Below, one piece after another: positions 1 through 8,238 of a DNA stretch of 64,000 nt. Origin of the DNA: Hymenobacter sp. H14-R3 (lineage in GTDB: Bacteria; Bacteroidota; Bacteroidia; Cytophagales; Hymenobacteraceae); assembly GCF_030063445.1 (NCBI RefSeq), contig NZ_JASITD010000014.1, positions 1 through 64,000 on the forward strand, in the 5' to 3' direction. The notes under the pieces were generated by a model. The model did no database searches. It was not told where the DNA came from and saw nothing but the letters and a program-made list of their open reading frames with translations. A program made the translations under genes and the position numbers. How positions within the stretch are numbered: position 1 is the stretch's first letter; every line of letters begins with the position of its first letter.

Positions 1-2
1 AG

Positions 3-119
3 GGCCAGTTCAAAACGGCCGTCCTCGACTTCTTCGACCGACTCCCCGAGTTTGGCCCAGAACTCGCGTCCCGTCTAACCCTCAAATTTCATATTCTCGA
101 TTCGCAGACTACCGCGTAA
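3..119 (+). CDS. C-terminal end of a probable IS630-type transposase (5' end outside the window)
   Basis: An open frame enters from the left edge and stops with TAA at 117-119. The 38 visible residues contain FFDRLPEFGPELASRLTL, which resembles the C-terminal tail of IS630-family transposases (a short FF..LP...ELAS.LT stretch just before the stop). The DDE catalytic residues would be upstream and are not visible, so it cannot be said whether the gene is intact. The call is from recognition only and could be wrong at family level. Nothing after it to about position 240 looks coding. Confidence 0.55.
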   Translation, partial: GQFKTAVLDFFDRLPEFGPELASRLTLKFHILDSQTTA

Positions 120-213
120 CGAGTATAACTACTTGTTGGTAAGGCATAACGTGTGGCGCGGCGAAATACCCGCCGCGCGCGGGCAACCCCTGTGCCGTCA
201 ACCACGTTAGTAC

Positions 214-227
214 TACTAAATTTAGTA
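214..227. repeat. 14-bp perfect AT-rich palindrome upstream of the DUF669-like gene
   Basis: TACTAAATTTAGTA lies 15 bases upstream of the ATG at 242. It could be an operator for the small gene or part of the end of the neighbouring insertion sequence; the sequence does not decide. Confidence 0.3.
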
Positions 228-241
228 AAAACCGCTTCGTT

Positions 242-604
242 ATGAAAATTGCAGTTGACAAAGGCCAGGACAAAGGTTTCCTGCCCGACGGCCGCCACCT
301 GGTTACCATTACCCACATTGAGGAAGGCACCAGTGAGCACCAGGGCGTGCCGTTTTTCGCGGCCCACATGGAGAGCGAAGATGGCTACGTAGACCAGCGC
401 TTCTACAACTCGCCCGCCGGCCACCCCATCATCCTGTCGCTGTACGCGGCCGTGGGCATTAAGCCCGAAGAAGGCAAAGACTTGGATACCAAAGAGCTGC
501 TCGGCAAGCACTTGTCGGTAGAGGTAAGCGACCACCACTACACCGATGCCGCCAGCGGCAACGAGCGCAGCGTACGGCAAGCCACGGGCTTCCGGGCCGC
601 GTAG
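242..604 (+). CDS. DUF669-like small protein
   Basis: A 120-residue soluble protein without signal peptide or membrane segment. The order of features (MKIAVDKG..., GRHLVTITHIEEG, DQRFYNSP, LYAAVGI, LDTKELLGKHLSVEVSD, then a basic tail ending TGFRAA) matches phage DUF669 proteins, which sit beside recombination genes and are thought to act in single-stranded DNA metabolism. Here there is no phage neighbourhood: a transposase end lies to the left and kbl converges from the right. The DNA role is inferred from the family only. Start chosen at the first ATG, which gives the full DUF669 length. Confidence 0.75.
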   Translation: MKIAVDKGQDKGFLPDGRHLVTITHIEEGTSEHQGVPFFAAHMESEDGYVDQRFYNSPAGHPIILSLYAAVGIKPEEGKDLDTKELLGKHLSVEVSDHHYTDAASGNERSVRQATGFRAA

Positions 605-629
605 GTAGCTGATAAGTAAAGGCTTCGTT

Positions 630-737
630 AGAACGTCAGGCTGAGCTTGCCCCAGCATCTCGCTCGTATAAGCAATCTCAATCAGTAGAAATTACTTACG
701 CGAGCGAGATGCTGGGGCAAGCTCAGCCTGACGTTCT
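630..737. repeat. 37-bp perfect inverted repeat between convergent genes
   Basis: Left arm 630-666 and right arm 701-737 are exact reverse complements separated by 34 bases; a T-rich run follows at 735-742. It lies between the convergent DUF669-like gene and kbl and could act as a two-way terminator. The core (CGTCAGGCTGAGCTTG...CATCTCGC) looks like a dispersed repeat rather than a one-off hairpin. Confidence 0.85.
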
Positions 738-769
738 TTTTTAAACTTAAGCAGCTTACTGCCTGCTCA

Positions 770-1966
770 TTAGCTAATAACTTTCAGCTCCTTGCCTACT
801 TTGATGAAGGCGGCAATGGCCTTATCTAGCTGTGGGCGGGTGTGGGCGGCGCTCAGCTGCACCCGAATGCGGGCCTTGCCCTGCGGCACCACCGGGTAGT
901 AGAAGCCGACTACGTAAATGCCCTCGGCCAGCATGTTGGCGGCAAATTCCTGGGCCAGCTTGGCCTCGTAGAGCATTACGGGCACAATGGGGTGCACGCC
1001 GGCCGGAATGTCGAAGCCCGCGGCCGTCATCTGCTCGCGGAAGTAGGCGGTGTTTTCTTCGAGTTGGTCGCGCAGCTGGGTGCTTTCAGTGAGCAGTTCC
1101 AGCACGCGCAGCGAAGCCCCCACAATGGCCGGGGCCAACGTGTTGGAAAACAGGTAGGGGCGCGAGCGCTGGCGCAGCATCTCAATCACCTCCTTGCGGC
1201 CGCTGGTGAAGCCGCCCATGGCCCCGCCCAGCGCCTTGCCCAGCGTGCCGGTAATGATGTCGACGCGGCCCATTACGTGGCGGTGTTCGTGGGTGCCGCG
1301 GCCGGTTTTGCCCAGGAAACCCGTCGAGTGGCACTCGTCCACCATTACCAGGGCCTGGTACTTATCGGCCAGGTCGCATATCTTATCTAGCTGCGCAATA
1401 GTGCCATCCATCGAAAAGGAGCCGTCCGTGACGATGATGCGGTGGCGCGAGCCCTTGGCCTGGGCATCCTGGAGCTGCTTTTCCAGGTCGGCCATGTCGT
1501 TGTGCTGGTAGCGGTAGCGCTGGGCCTTGCACAGGCGCACCCCGTCGATGATGCTGGCGTGGTTGAGGGCGTCCGAAATAATGGCGTCCTGCTCGTTGAA
1601 CAGCGGCTCAAACACCCCGCCGTTGGCGTCGAAGGCGGCGGCGTACAGAATGGTGTCCTCGGTACCCAGAAACTCGGCCAGCTTGGCTTCCAGCGCCTTG
1701 TGAATGTCCTGGGTGCCGCAGATAAAGCGCACCGACGACAGGCCGTAGCCGTGGGTGTCGATGGTGGCCTTAGCCGCCGCAATTACCGCCGGGTGCGAGC
1801 TAAGGCCCAGGTAGTTATTGGCGCAAAAGTTAAGCACGTCACCGGCTTCCTGGGTGTCGATTTCCGCCCCCTGGGGCGAGGTAATCACGCGCTCGCGCTT
1901 GTAGAGGCCGTTGTCCTTTATTTCTTGGAGCTGCTGCTGAAGGTCGGCTTGGAGGGTACCGTACAT
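770..1966 (-). CDS. kbl: Glycine C-acetyltransferase (2-amino-3-ketobutyrate CoA ligase)
   Basis: A PLP-dependent enzyme of the alpha-oxoamine synthase family, 398 residues, the usual length. It cleaves 2-amino-3-ketobutyrate with CoA to glycine and acetyl-CoA, the second step of threonine breakdown. The PLP-binding lysine is visible as K244 in [10 protein letters not shown], with [10 protein letters not shown] and [10 protein letters not shown] upstream as expected. The product of the first step would come from the dehydrogenase at 56076-57071 in this window. Encoded alone: 164 bases separate it from the stop of the GGGP-synthase gene upstream, and a long inverted repeat lies just past its stop. 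Confidence 0.95.
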   Translation of the reverse strand: MYGTLQADLQQQLQEIKDNGLYKRERVITSPQGAEIDTQEAGDVLNFCANNYLGLSSHPAVIAAAKATIDTHGYGLSSVRFICGTQDIHKALEAKLAEFLGTEDTILYAAAFDANGGVFEPLFNEQDAIISDALNHASIIDGVRLCKAQRYRYQHNDMADLEKQLQDAQAKGSRHRIIVTDGSFSMDGTIAQLDKICDLADKYQALVMVDECHSTGFLGKTGRGTHEHRHVMGRVDIITGTLGKALGGAMGGFTSGRKEVIEMLRQRSRPYLFSNTLAPAIVGASLRVLELLTESTQLRDQLEENTAYFREQMTAAGFDIPAGVHPIVPVMLYEAKLAQEFAANMLAEGIYVVGFYYPVVPQGKARIRVQLSAAHTRPQLDKAIAAFIKVGKELKVIS

Positions 1967-2133
1967 GGTAGATGGGAATGGAGAATGGCTGGGAAAGGGG
2001 CCGTTTAGAACCGAACAAAGTTTGGGCAGTAATGCCTCACGCTAGCTGCCAGAAAACGCGCAGTTGCGCAGGCCAGTAATAGCGCCGCTTTTCTGGCTTA
2101 CACGTAAGTTATTAGTAATCAAGTACTTGATTA

Positions 2134-2937
2134 CTAAGCTGGCTGGCTGGCCGTGGCTTCGCGCACGGCGGCTACGGCATCGGCCAGGAAGTTGGGGTTG
2201 CGCTCCAGGTGGTTGCCCACCACCACCAGGTCGGCCCCGGCGGCCAGGGCGGCGTACACTTTTTCGCCGGTGTTGAGGCCACCGCCCACAATGAGCGGCG
2301 TGGCCACGGCGGCGCGCACGGCGCTAATCATGGCCGCCGACACGGGGTGCTGCGCCCCGCTGCCCCCGTCGAGGTACATGAGGCGCAGGCCGAGCTGCTC
2401 GCCGGCCATGGCCGTGGCGGCCGCAATGCCGGGCTTGTCGTGGGGCAGCGGCGCGGTGCCGCTAATGTAGGAAGCCGTGGTGGGCCGGCCACTATCGACC
2501 AGCATGTAGCCCGTGGGCAATATCTGGAGGCCGCTTTGGCGCAGGCGCGGCGCGGCCACAATGTGCTGGCCGATGAGGAAATCGGGGTTGCGGCCCGAGA
2601 TGAGTGAGAGCAGTAAAATGCCGTCGGCGCTGCCATCTACGTGCAGGGCGTGGCTCGGAAACAGCAGCACGGGCACCTGCGGGGCCTCGGCCTTGAGCAA
2701 CGCAATGAGGGCAGCCTGGTGCTCCGTAAGCACCAGGCTGCCCCCAACGAGGAAAAAATCAACGGGATGCTGCTCAGTTAGTTGCAGCAGCTGGCGCAGG
2801 CGCGCCGGCTCAAAGTCATCGGGGTCAAGTAGCACGGCCAGGGCTTTGCGGCCGCGTAGCCGCAGCCCGGCCAGCGTGTCAAGCAAGCGGCTCGCGGGGA
2901 ATGAGGGTGTCGTCGTGGTGGGCGGCGGCAGAGGCAT
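2134..2937 (-). CDS. Geranylgeranylglyceryl/heptaprenylglyceryl phosphate synthase family protein
   Basis: A TIM-barrel prenyltransferase of the GGGPS/PcrB family, which joins a polyprenyl diphosphate to sn-glycerol-1-phosphate. Visible family signatures are LAVLLDPDDF near the N-terminus (Mg/phosphate binding), FFLVGGSL, LFPSHALHV, YLDGGSGA, and the phosphate-gripping PLIVGGGLNT followed by GADLVVVGN. The ATG at 2937 gives 267 residues with a proline/threonine-rich leader and a 59-base overlap with the upstream gene; a later TTG near 2886 would remove the leader and most of the overlap. The lipid product in this bacterium cannot be read from sequence. Confidence 0.85.
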   Translation of the reverse strand: MPLPPPTTTTPSFPASRLLDTLAGLRLRGRKALAVLLDPDDFEPARLRQLLQLTEQHPVDFFLVGGSLVLTEHQAALIALLKAEAPQVPVLLFPSHALHVDGSADGILLLSLISGRNPDFLIGQHIVAAPRLRQSGLQILPTGYMLVDSGRPTTASYISGTAPLPHDKPGIAAATAMAGEQLGLRLMYLDGGSGAQHPVSAAMISAVRAAVATPLIVGGGLNTGEKVYAALAAGADLVVVGNHLERNPNFLADAVAAVREATASQPA

Positions 2938-3832
2938 TCTGAGCGGCAGAGGTAGCAGAAGTGGCGGGCCAGGTAGCGGGCTGAACGCCCGCCGGGGCCG
3001 ATGAAGCCGCAAGGTCGGCATTTTTGCCGGTTTCTGCTTCATCCTTTGGCATAAAGCCCTGTACGGCCTTGGTTACCAGGGCCAAGGCTACTGCGGCAGC
3101 CTGCGCCACAATAACGCGGCCGGTTTCGCTTTGGGCAAAAGCAGTCAGCATGGGTAAAATAGTGCTGCGCTTAGACTTGGCTTTGGCGGAAGTGTTGGCA
3201 GTAAGCTCTTCGTCCTCGTCTGCCTCTGCCCCAGCAAAGCTGTTGGAGTGGGGCAAGCGGCGGCTGTCGTCGTAGGGGCGGGCCTGGTACGAATCAGTAT
3301 CGGCAAACGAACCTTCCGGGCCCTCGCTGTCCCCGTGGTCTTCACCAAAGTGGTAGGCGTCAGCGTCTTCGTTGCCGTGCTGCGCGGTAGAGTGCGCCGG
3401 GAAGTCGGGGTAATCGCCCAGGCCATTATCATCGTCGTCCTCGCTTGCGGGGGCTTCAAAGTAGAAGCCGTCGCCGGCCGACCCGCTGTTGTCGGGGTCG
3501 TAGGCGTAGTCGGGGGCCTGAAAGTCGTCGGCCAGCTCGGTCCACTCCTGGTCGTTCTCGTCGAAGCCATCGAAGCCCGCATAGTCCTCAAACGCGGGGC
3601 GGTGCTTCTTGGGCTTGTGCTTCTTCTTTTTGGATTTACCACCGCTGAAAGCCTTGGCCAGCAGCCAGATACCCCCTACCACGCCCGCGCCGATGATGGC
3701 TACTTTGCCAGCCTGCACGGTTGTTTCCTTTAGCTCGGCCACGTCGCCGCGCAGGGCCCGCTCATATTCCAGCTTTTTACGCTCCAGAAAATCTTTTTCG
3801 TCTTCAAACAACGGGTTAGTAGGCTCGGTCAT
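2879..3832 (-). CDS. Single-pass membrane protein with acidic low-complexity tail, unknown function
   Basis: 317 residues. A charged N-terminal helix (about 1-45) precedes one membrane segment (AIIGAGVVGGIWLLAKAF), then a lysine-rich stop-transfer stretch (KSKKKKHKPKKH). The middle is strongly acidic and rich in Asp, Glu, Tyr and Phe, likely disordered. A second hydrophobic stretch (VIVAQAAAVALALVTKAV) lies near the C-terminus. The gene sits 41 bases after the holin-like gene and overlaps the GGGP-synthase gene, so the three probably form one transcript and may act at the membrane. No enzymatic motif is visible. Confidence 0.75.
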   Translation of the reverse strand: MTEPTNPLFEDEKDFLERKKLEYERALRGDVAELKETTVQAGKVAIIGAGVVGGIWLLAKAFSGGKSKKKKHKPKKHRPAFEDYAGFDGFDENDQEWTELADDFQAPDYAYDPDNSGSAGDGFYFEAPASEDDDDNGLGDYPDFPAHSTAQHGNEDADAYHFGEDHGDSEGPEGSFADTDSYQARPYDDSRRLPHSNSFAGAEADEDEELTANTSAKAKSKRSTILPMLTAFAQSETGRVIVAQAAAVALALVTKAVQGFMPKDEAETGKNADLAASSAPAGVQPATWPATSATSAAQNASAAAHHDDTLIPREPLA

Positions 3833-3873
3833 GGTCGGGATGGGTTGCGAGAATAGCCAGAGAAATAAGTGCC

Positions 3874-4245
3874 TTACGCACGCTTATCTGATTTGTAGAT
3901 GGTGTTGTTGAGCAGCTTATCAGCCACGCCCTGGAATATTTTCTTGTCGATGCCCACAAAGAAAACGATGGCCAGCACCAAGTACAGCGCCGCCACCAGG
4001 CCAAAGCCCGCCGAGGGGCTGCCGAGCGCCTCGTTGAGCGCGAAGCCCAGGTATATAGAGCCGAATATAACGAAAAGCAGGCCTAGCACGCCCAGCGCTA
4101 CCCCGTGCACGGTACTCACGAAGGCCCCTTTCACCTTTTCCTGGGTTTCGAGCTTGATGAGGTCGATGCGGGTATCGAGGTAGCCGGTGAGGTTGCTGAT
4201 GAGGCTATCGTTACGCGGCGTTTTGTCGTCGGTCAGGGAGGCCAT
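3874..4245 (-). CDS. Phage holin family-like membrane protein (Phage_holin_3_6/DUF1469 type)
   Basis: 123 residues from the ATG at 4245. An amphipathic N-terminal part (DTRIDLIKLETQEKVKGAFVS) precedes two adjacent membrane helices (VALGVLGLLFVIFGSIYLGF and GLVAALYLVLAIVFFVGI) and a short charged tail. This is the layout of the holin-superfamily-III/YqjE-like proteins of bacterial chromosomes, which are not phage lysis genes; their role is unknown. First gene of the putative group with the acidic protein and the GGGP-synthase. A longer in-frame start at 4299 exists but adds no conserved sequence. Confidence 0.8.
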   Translation of the reverse strand: MASLTDDKTPRNDSLISNLTGYLDTRIDLIKLETQEKVKGAFVSTVHGVALGVLGLLFVIFGSIYLGFALNEALGSPSAGFGLVAALYLVLAIVFFVGIDKKIFQGVADKLLNNTIYKSDKRA

Positions 4246-4385
4246 GTGAGCGGAATTGTTTAGCGAAGAAATGCGGTTAAGGAGCAGGGCCAGCGGCAAC
4301 AGCTTGGCTGGCTAAGGCGTTCTTTACGCAAAACTTGGGAGCAGGGCTACCTTTTAAGTCGCGCTTTGTTTAAAACTTTCGGGAC

Positions 4386-5546
4386 GTGAGTCAGAATCAT
4401 TACCAGGTGCTGGGCGTGCCGCCCACGGCACCCATCGCCGACATTAAGCGTGCCTACCGCCGCCTCGCCACCGAGCTGCACCCCGATAAGCACGGCGGCG
4501 ACCCCCACTATGAGGAGCGCTTTAAGGTGGTGGCCGTGGCCTACGGCGTGCTTTCGGACGCCGACCGCCGGGCCCAGTACGACTACCAGCAGCAGCAAGC
4601 CGCCCGCCGCGCCGAAGACCTGCGCCGCGCCCCCACCGAAGCCGGCCGCGGCGGCCCCTCGGTGTATAAGATGCCCGGCGAGCCGGCCACCGCCCCGCCC
4701 CTGCGCACCCGCCCGCCCGCCGGGGCCCGCGAGCGCCACTACCAGCAGCGCGTGCCGCGCCAAAAGGTGCGCTTCAACAAACAGGATTTCTGGCTGGTGG
4801 CGGGCCTCACGTTCCTGATTTTTCTGTTTGGCATCTCGGCTAAAATCGTGATGGACCGCGTGCAGGCCGACTTGTACTATACCGATGGCCGCACCGCCTT
4901 TGCCAAGGGCCAGTGGGGCGAGGCCCAAAGCCAGCTCGACCAGGCCCTGGGCTTTCGGGCCGACCACCCGGCGGCCCTGCGCCTGCGCGGCCAACTCAGC
5001 CAAGACATTGCCCACAACCTGCCCGCCGCCCGCGCCGACTACCAGGCCGCCCTGCTGGCCGACGATGGCCAGCTGCCCCCGCCCGAAACCGCCCGCCTGC
5101 TCTATCGCCTGGGCCGCTGCCAGGCCGGCCTGCACCAGCCCGCCGCCGCCGAGCTTAGCTACTGCCGGGCCCTGGCCCTCGACACGGCCCTGGCCGAAGC
5201 GTACGTAGCCCGCGGCGAAAACCGCCTGCTCGACCTCCACCAAACCCGCCCCGCCCTGGCCGACCTGCGCCGCGGCCACGCCCAGCTGCGGCGCGCCGGC
5301 CGCCCCGTGCCCCTCGAAGCCCTTCAAACCGAGGGCGCGGCCCTCACCCGCCTGGCCCGCTACGACGACGCCCGCGCCTTGTACCTGCAAGCCCTGGAAA
5401 CCCAGCCTGAAGACGGCCGCACCCTGTTTTTGCTGGGTCGCCTGGCCCAGCAGGCCGGCGACGCCGCCAGCGGCTGCGAGTTTTTTAGGCGCGGTGCGGC
5501 GGCCGGGTATTCATACGCAGTGCGGGCAGCGGAGAAGTGTCGGTGA
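4386..5546 (+). CDS. Membrane-anchored DnaJ-domain protein with TPR repeats
   Basis: 386 residues starting at GTG. The N-terminal J domain (1-70) has the HPDK motif at 32-35, needed to stimulate DnaK. A basic, proline-rich linker leads to one membrane helix at about 135-155 (WLVAGLTFLIFLFGISAKIV). The rest is a run of TPR-like helices (LYYTDGRTAFAKGQWGEAQ, AALRLRGQL, LLYRLGRCQAGL, AYVARGEN, ALTRLARYDDAR, TLFLLGRLA). There are no G/F or zinc-finger regions, so it is a type III J protein. With the J domain cytoplasmic, the TPR part would face the periplasm. Lies alone, divergent from the holin-like group. Confidence 0.9.
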   Translation: MSQNHYQVLGVPPTAPIADIKRAYRRLATELHPDKHGGDPHYEERFKVVAVAYGVLSDADRRAQYDYQQQQAARRAEDLRRAPTEAGRGGPSVYKMPGEPATAPPLRTRPPAGARERHYQQRVPRQKVRFNKQDFWLVAGLTFLIFLFGISAKIVMDRVQADLYYTDGRTAFAKGQWGEAQSQLDQALGFRADHPAALRLRGQLSQDIAHNLPAARADYQAALLADDGQLPPPETARLLYRLGRCQAGLHQPAAAELSYCRALALDTALAEAYVARGENRLLDLHQTRPALADLRRGHAQLRRAGRPVPLEALQTEGAALTRLARYDDARALYLQALETQPEDGRTLFLLGRLAQQAGDAASGCEFFRRGAAAGYSYAVRAAEKCR

Positions 5547-5570
5547 TTAACTTATTGATAATCAATAGAT

Positions 5571-5578
5571 TAACTTTG
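5571..5578 (+). promoter_or_regulatory. Bacteroidota -7 promoter box TAACTTTG
   Basis: Exact match to TAnnTTTG upstream of the lipoprotein gene at 5668. A second match, TAGCTTTG at 5634-5641, is closer to the start codon and could be the one used. Confidence 0.45.
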
Positions 5579-5667
5579 CAGAGAAAGATTTCCTTCTGGC
5601 GGAGCGCATTAGGAAGTGTAAGTGGAAGAACAGTAGCTTTGCTACGCTTAATATATTCTTCATTCTT

Positions 5668-6114
5668 ATGAAAAAACTCTCCTTTCTCCTGCTCACGCTC
5701 GTGGCGCTTGGGGGCTGCAAAAAAGACGATAACAATACCCCCGGTATGTCGCCCACTGAGTTGCTAACGGCCAAAAACTGGCGGGTGTCTACCTTCAGCG
5801 TTACAGCCGCTGGGCAGCCTTACCCGGCTGTGCTGGACCCCTGTGACAAGGATAACTACCTGAAATTCAATACGGATAAAACGCTGATAGTTGATGAGGG
5901 GCCAACTAAGTGTGACCCCACCAACGCTCAGACTGAAAAAGGAACCTGGAGCATGCCCAGCGCTGATAAGCTAACCATAACGGCTCCTAACTTACCTGTC
6001 TCCGGCGGCACGTTCGATATCAAGGAGCTGTCGGCCACTACGCTACACCTGTACATCAGCGATAGCCAAAGCGGCACCCCACTAACTGCCGACGTTACCC
6101 TGACGGCTTTCTAA
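5668..6114 (+). CDS. Lipocalin-like lipoprotein
   Basis: 148 residues with a short lipoprotein signal ending in LGGC (Cys17), then a polar linker and a small beta-rich domain (LLTAKNWRVSTFSV..., YLKFNTDKTLIVDEG, GTWSMPSADKLTIT, FDIKELSATTLHLYI). This pattern is that of the lipocalin-like (DUF5004-type) lipoproteins common in Bacteroidota, which sit on the outer membrane with no known ligand. Single gene with its own promoter candidates and a strong terminator at 6141-6177. Confidence 0.85.
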   Translation: MKKLSFLLLTLVALGGCKKDDNNTPGMSPTELLTAKNWRVSTFSVTAAGQPYPAVLDPCDKDNYLKFNTDKTLIVDEGPTKCDPTNAQTEKGTWSMPSADKLTITAPNLPVSGGTFDIKELSATTLHLYISDSQSGTPLTADVTLTAF

Positions 6115-6140
6115 CTCGCTGAATAAGAAAATTTTATCTA

Positions 6141-6177
6141 AAGCAGCCCCAGGTAGCTACGCTAGTTGGGGCTGCTT
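6141..6177. terminator. Bidirectional terminator hairpin, shared with the end of ypdA
   Basis: An 11-bp stem (AAGCAGCCCCA / TGGGGCTGCTT) with a T run on the plus strand serves the lipoprotein gene. The right arm lies within the last codons of ypdA on the other strand. Confidence 0.85.
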
Positions 6178-7149
6178 TTTTGTGACCAGCGCCGCCGCAA
6201 TTAGCTGGGCGTGGTGGCGGCCGTTCTCGATAAACCAGCGGCTGGTGGCGAGGCCGCCGCACACGGTGCCGGCCACGTACACGCCGGGGCGGGCCGTTTC
6301 GTGGGTGGTCACGTCAAAAATGGGCGGGCGGGCATCGTCGGTTTCATCCAGCGGCAAGGCCAACATATCCACAAGTAACTTATAATCAGGGCGGTAGCCG
6401 GTGAGGGCGTACACGTAGTCGGCCTTGATGCTGCGCGGGCCGTCGGGCGTGTTTACCTCCACGGTGGTGGGCGTGAAGGCGTCGATGGTGGTGTTGAAAT
6501 ACGCCGTGATGCGGCCCTCCTTGATGCGGTTGAGCAGGTCGGGGCGAATCCAGTATTTCACGGCTTCGGCCACTTCGGGGCCACGCACTACCAGCGTGAC
6601 GCGGGCGCCGGCGCGGGTGAGCGACAGGGCGGCCTTGGCGGAGGAGTTTTTGGCCCCTACTACTACCACATCCTGGCCGGCGTGGGCGTAAGGTTCTTTA
6701 AAATAGTGATTTACGTTTGGCAGGTCTTCGCCGGGGATGTTCAGGCGGTTGGGCACGTCGAAGAAGCCGGTGGCTACTACCACGGCGCGGGCCGCGAGTT
6801 CGCCCTTGGTGGTTTCGACCACGAAGTCGCCGGCCTGGCCGCGCAGGCCAGTCACGCGCTCGTAGAGGCGCAGGTCGAGCCGCTCGGCGGTGGCCACGCG
6901 CTGGTAGTAGTCGAGGGCGTCTTCGCGGTGGGGCTTGTAGCTGGCCATCGGGAAGGGGTGGCCGCCGATTTCGAGCAGCTCGGGGGTCGAGAAAAACTCC
7001 ATCTGGGTAGGGTAGCCCACCAGCGAGTTCACGAGCGCGCCCTTATCTACCACGGCCACGGTGAGGCCTTGGCGCTGTATTTCGAGGGCGCAGGCCAGGC
7101 CCACGGGGCCGGCCCCAATCACGACGGCATCTAGCTTTTCAGTTATCAT
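6157..7149 (-). CDS. ypdA: YpdA family bacillithiol disulfide reductase
   Basis: 330-residue flavoprotein with a thioredoxin-reductase fold. The FAD-binding motif GAGPVGLA is at 12-19 and the NADPH-binding motif VVVGAKNSSAKAAL near 172; VYVAGTVCGG near the C-terminus closes the FAD site. It lacks the CxxC of thioredoxin reductase, as expected for YpdA, which reduces bacillithiol disulfide with NADPH. BshC and YtxJ elsewhere in the window support a bacillithiol-using cell. The final codons KKQPQLA double as half of the neighbour's terminator stem. Confidence 0.9.
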   Translation of the reverse strand: MITEKLDAVVIGAGPVGLACALEIQRQGLTVAVVDKGALVNSLVGYPTQMEFFSTPELLEIGGHPFPMASYKPHREDALDYYQRVATAERLDLRLYERVTGLRGQAGDFVVETTKGELAARAVVVATGFFDVPNRLNIPGEDLPNVNHYFKEPYAHAGQDVVVVGAKNSSAKAALSLTRAGARVTLVVRGPEVAEAVKYWIRPDLLNRIKEGRITAYFNTTIDAFTPTTVEVNTPDGPRSIKADYVYALTGYRPDYKLLVDMLALPLDETDDARPPIFDVTTHETARPGVYVAGTVCGGLATSRWFIENGRHHAQLIAAALVTKKQPQLA

Positions 7150-7326
7150 TTAACAAGTATCAGTTAGCAGCTTTTAGTAGTCAACCAACGGCCCGCCGCC
7201 AGGTTGGGTTCTGGTGCTGAACTTTACGGATGCTTTTGGGTAGAAAAGCAGAAATTGGGATACAAAGAAGACCACCGTGCTGAACGCCGTGAAGCAGGAG
7301 GGTCTGACAACTGATAATTGAAAAAG

Positions 7327-8238
7327 ATGCGCCACTGCGACCTGTGCGGAGCTACCAGCTTCGAGCCCCTGCCCTTCTACTATCTCTTTGACGGCCAGCG
7401 CCTGCAAGGTACCCGCTGCTTGAGCTGTGACCTCGCTTTTCTGGACCCCCAGCCCACGCCCGCGCAGCTCGAAAAGCTCTACGGCAAGGCCTACTTCACC
7501 GACCGCCCCAACTACGACCGCACGGAGAAGGAAAAAACGTTTATCGAAGAAGGTAAAGCACTGGATTTGAGTAAGGTAAAGGAAGATAAGTTCACCACTT
7601 ATATGCAGCGGCACTACCCCGGCCGCCGCTTCCGGTACCTGGAGGTGGGCTGCGGCCCCGGCTACACCCTCAAAAGCCTGCAAAGCCTGGGCTGGGAAAC
7701 CCACGGCCTCGAAATAAGCGCCCACGCCGCCGAATACGCCCGCCACGAGCTGGGTCTGCCCGTGGTAACCGGCAACATCGAAACCACCGAAGACTTTCAG
7801 GACAGCCAGTTCGACCTCGCCTACCTCGGCGACGTGCTGGAGCACCTGCTGTCGCCGGCGGCGGCCATCCGTAAGTTTGGCCGCATCCTGGAGCCCGGCG
7901 GGCTGCTGGTGCTGGCCCTGCCGAGTGTCACTAATCTGCCGAGTATGCGCCTGGGCTTTGCGGCCTACAAGGCGTTGGGCCGCCAGCGCCGCATGGATAT
8001 TCCGCCCTACCACCTCTACGAGTTCACGCCGAATACCATTCGCAAGATGCTGGTTAAGAACGGGTTCTCGGTGGTCGATTTGCTCAACCCGGTGAAGGCC
8101 CCGGCCAACATCCGCCTGGGCGGCAACGTGGTGGAGCAGGCCACCAAGCTCGGCACGCAGTACCCCACCTACTGGCTGAATAAGTTAACGGGCCGGTTTG
8201 GCGACCGCATGTTTGTGGTGGCCAGAAACGAGAAGTAG
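7327..8238 (+). CDS. Class I SAM-dependent methyltransferase with N-terminal zinc site
   Basis: 303 residues. Two CxxC pairs (C4/C7 and C31/C34) form a probable zinc ribbon, followed by a Rossmann methyltransferase domain with the SAM motif EVGCGPG at 106-112, DLAYLGDVLEHL as motif II and LEPGGLLVLALPS as motif III. The layout matches the zinc-ribbon plus Methyltransf_11/23 proteins often linked to sugar or surface-polymer methylation; the substrate is unknown. A TTG at 7318 is an alternative start. Its TAG stop is the TAG of the GTAG end of the inverted repeat that follows. Confidence 0.85.
   Translation: MRHCDLCGATSFEPLPFYYLFDGQRLQGTRCLSCDLAFLDPQPTPAQLEKLYGKAYFTDRPNYDRTEKEKTFIEEGKALDLSKVKEDKFTTYMQRHYPGRRFRYLEVGCGPGYTLKSLQSLGWETHGLEISAHAAEYARHELGLPVVTGNIETTEDFQDSQFDLAYLGDVLEHLLSPAAAIRKFGRILEPGGLLVLALPSVTNLPSMRLGFAAYKALGRQRRMDIPPYHLYEFTPNTIRKMLVKNGFSVVDLLNPVKAPANIRLGGNVVEQATKLGTQYPTYWLNKLTGRFGDRMFVVARNEK

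Noticed and set aside
2134..3042. Longer start for the GGGP-synthase gene at 3042
   Set aside because: The extra 35 residues overlap the upstream gene and are Arg/Pro-rich with no conservation; the ATG at 2937 is preferred.
3874..4245. Prophage remnant indicated by the holin-like gene
   Set aside because: Chromosomal holin-superfamily proteins are common; no endolysin, structural or integrase genes are near.
4347..5390. A 347-codon Gly/Val/Ala-rich frame opposite the DnaJ/TPR gene
   Set aside because: Composition typical of an antisense GC-rich frame; the plus strand has a clear J domain and TPRs.
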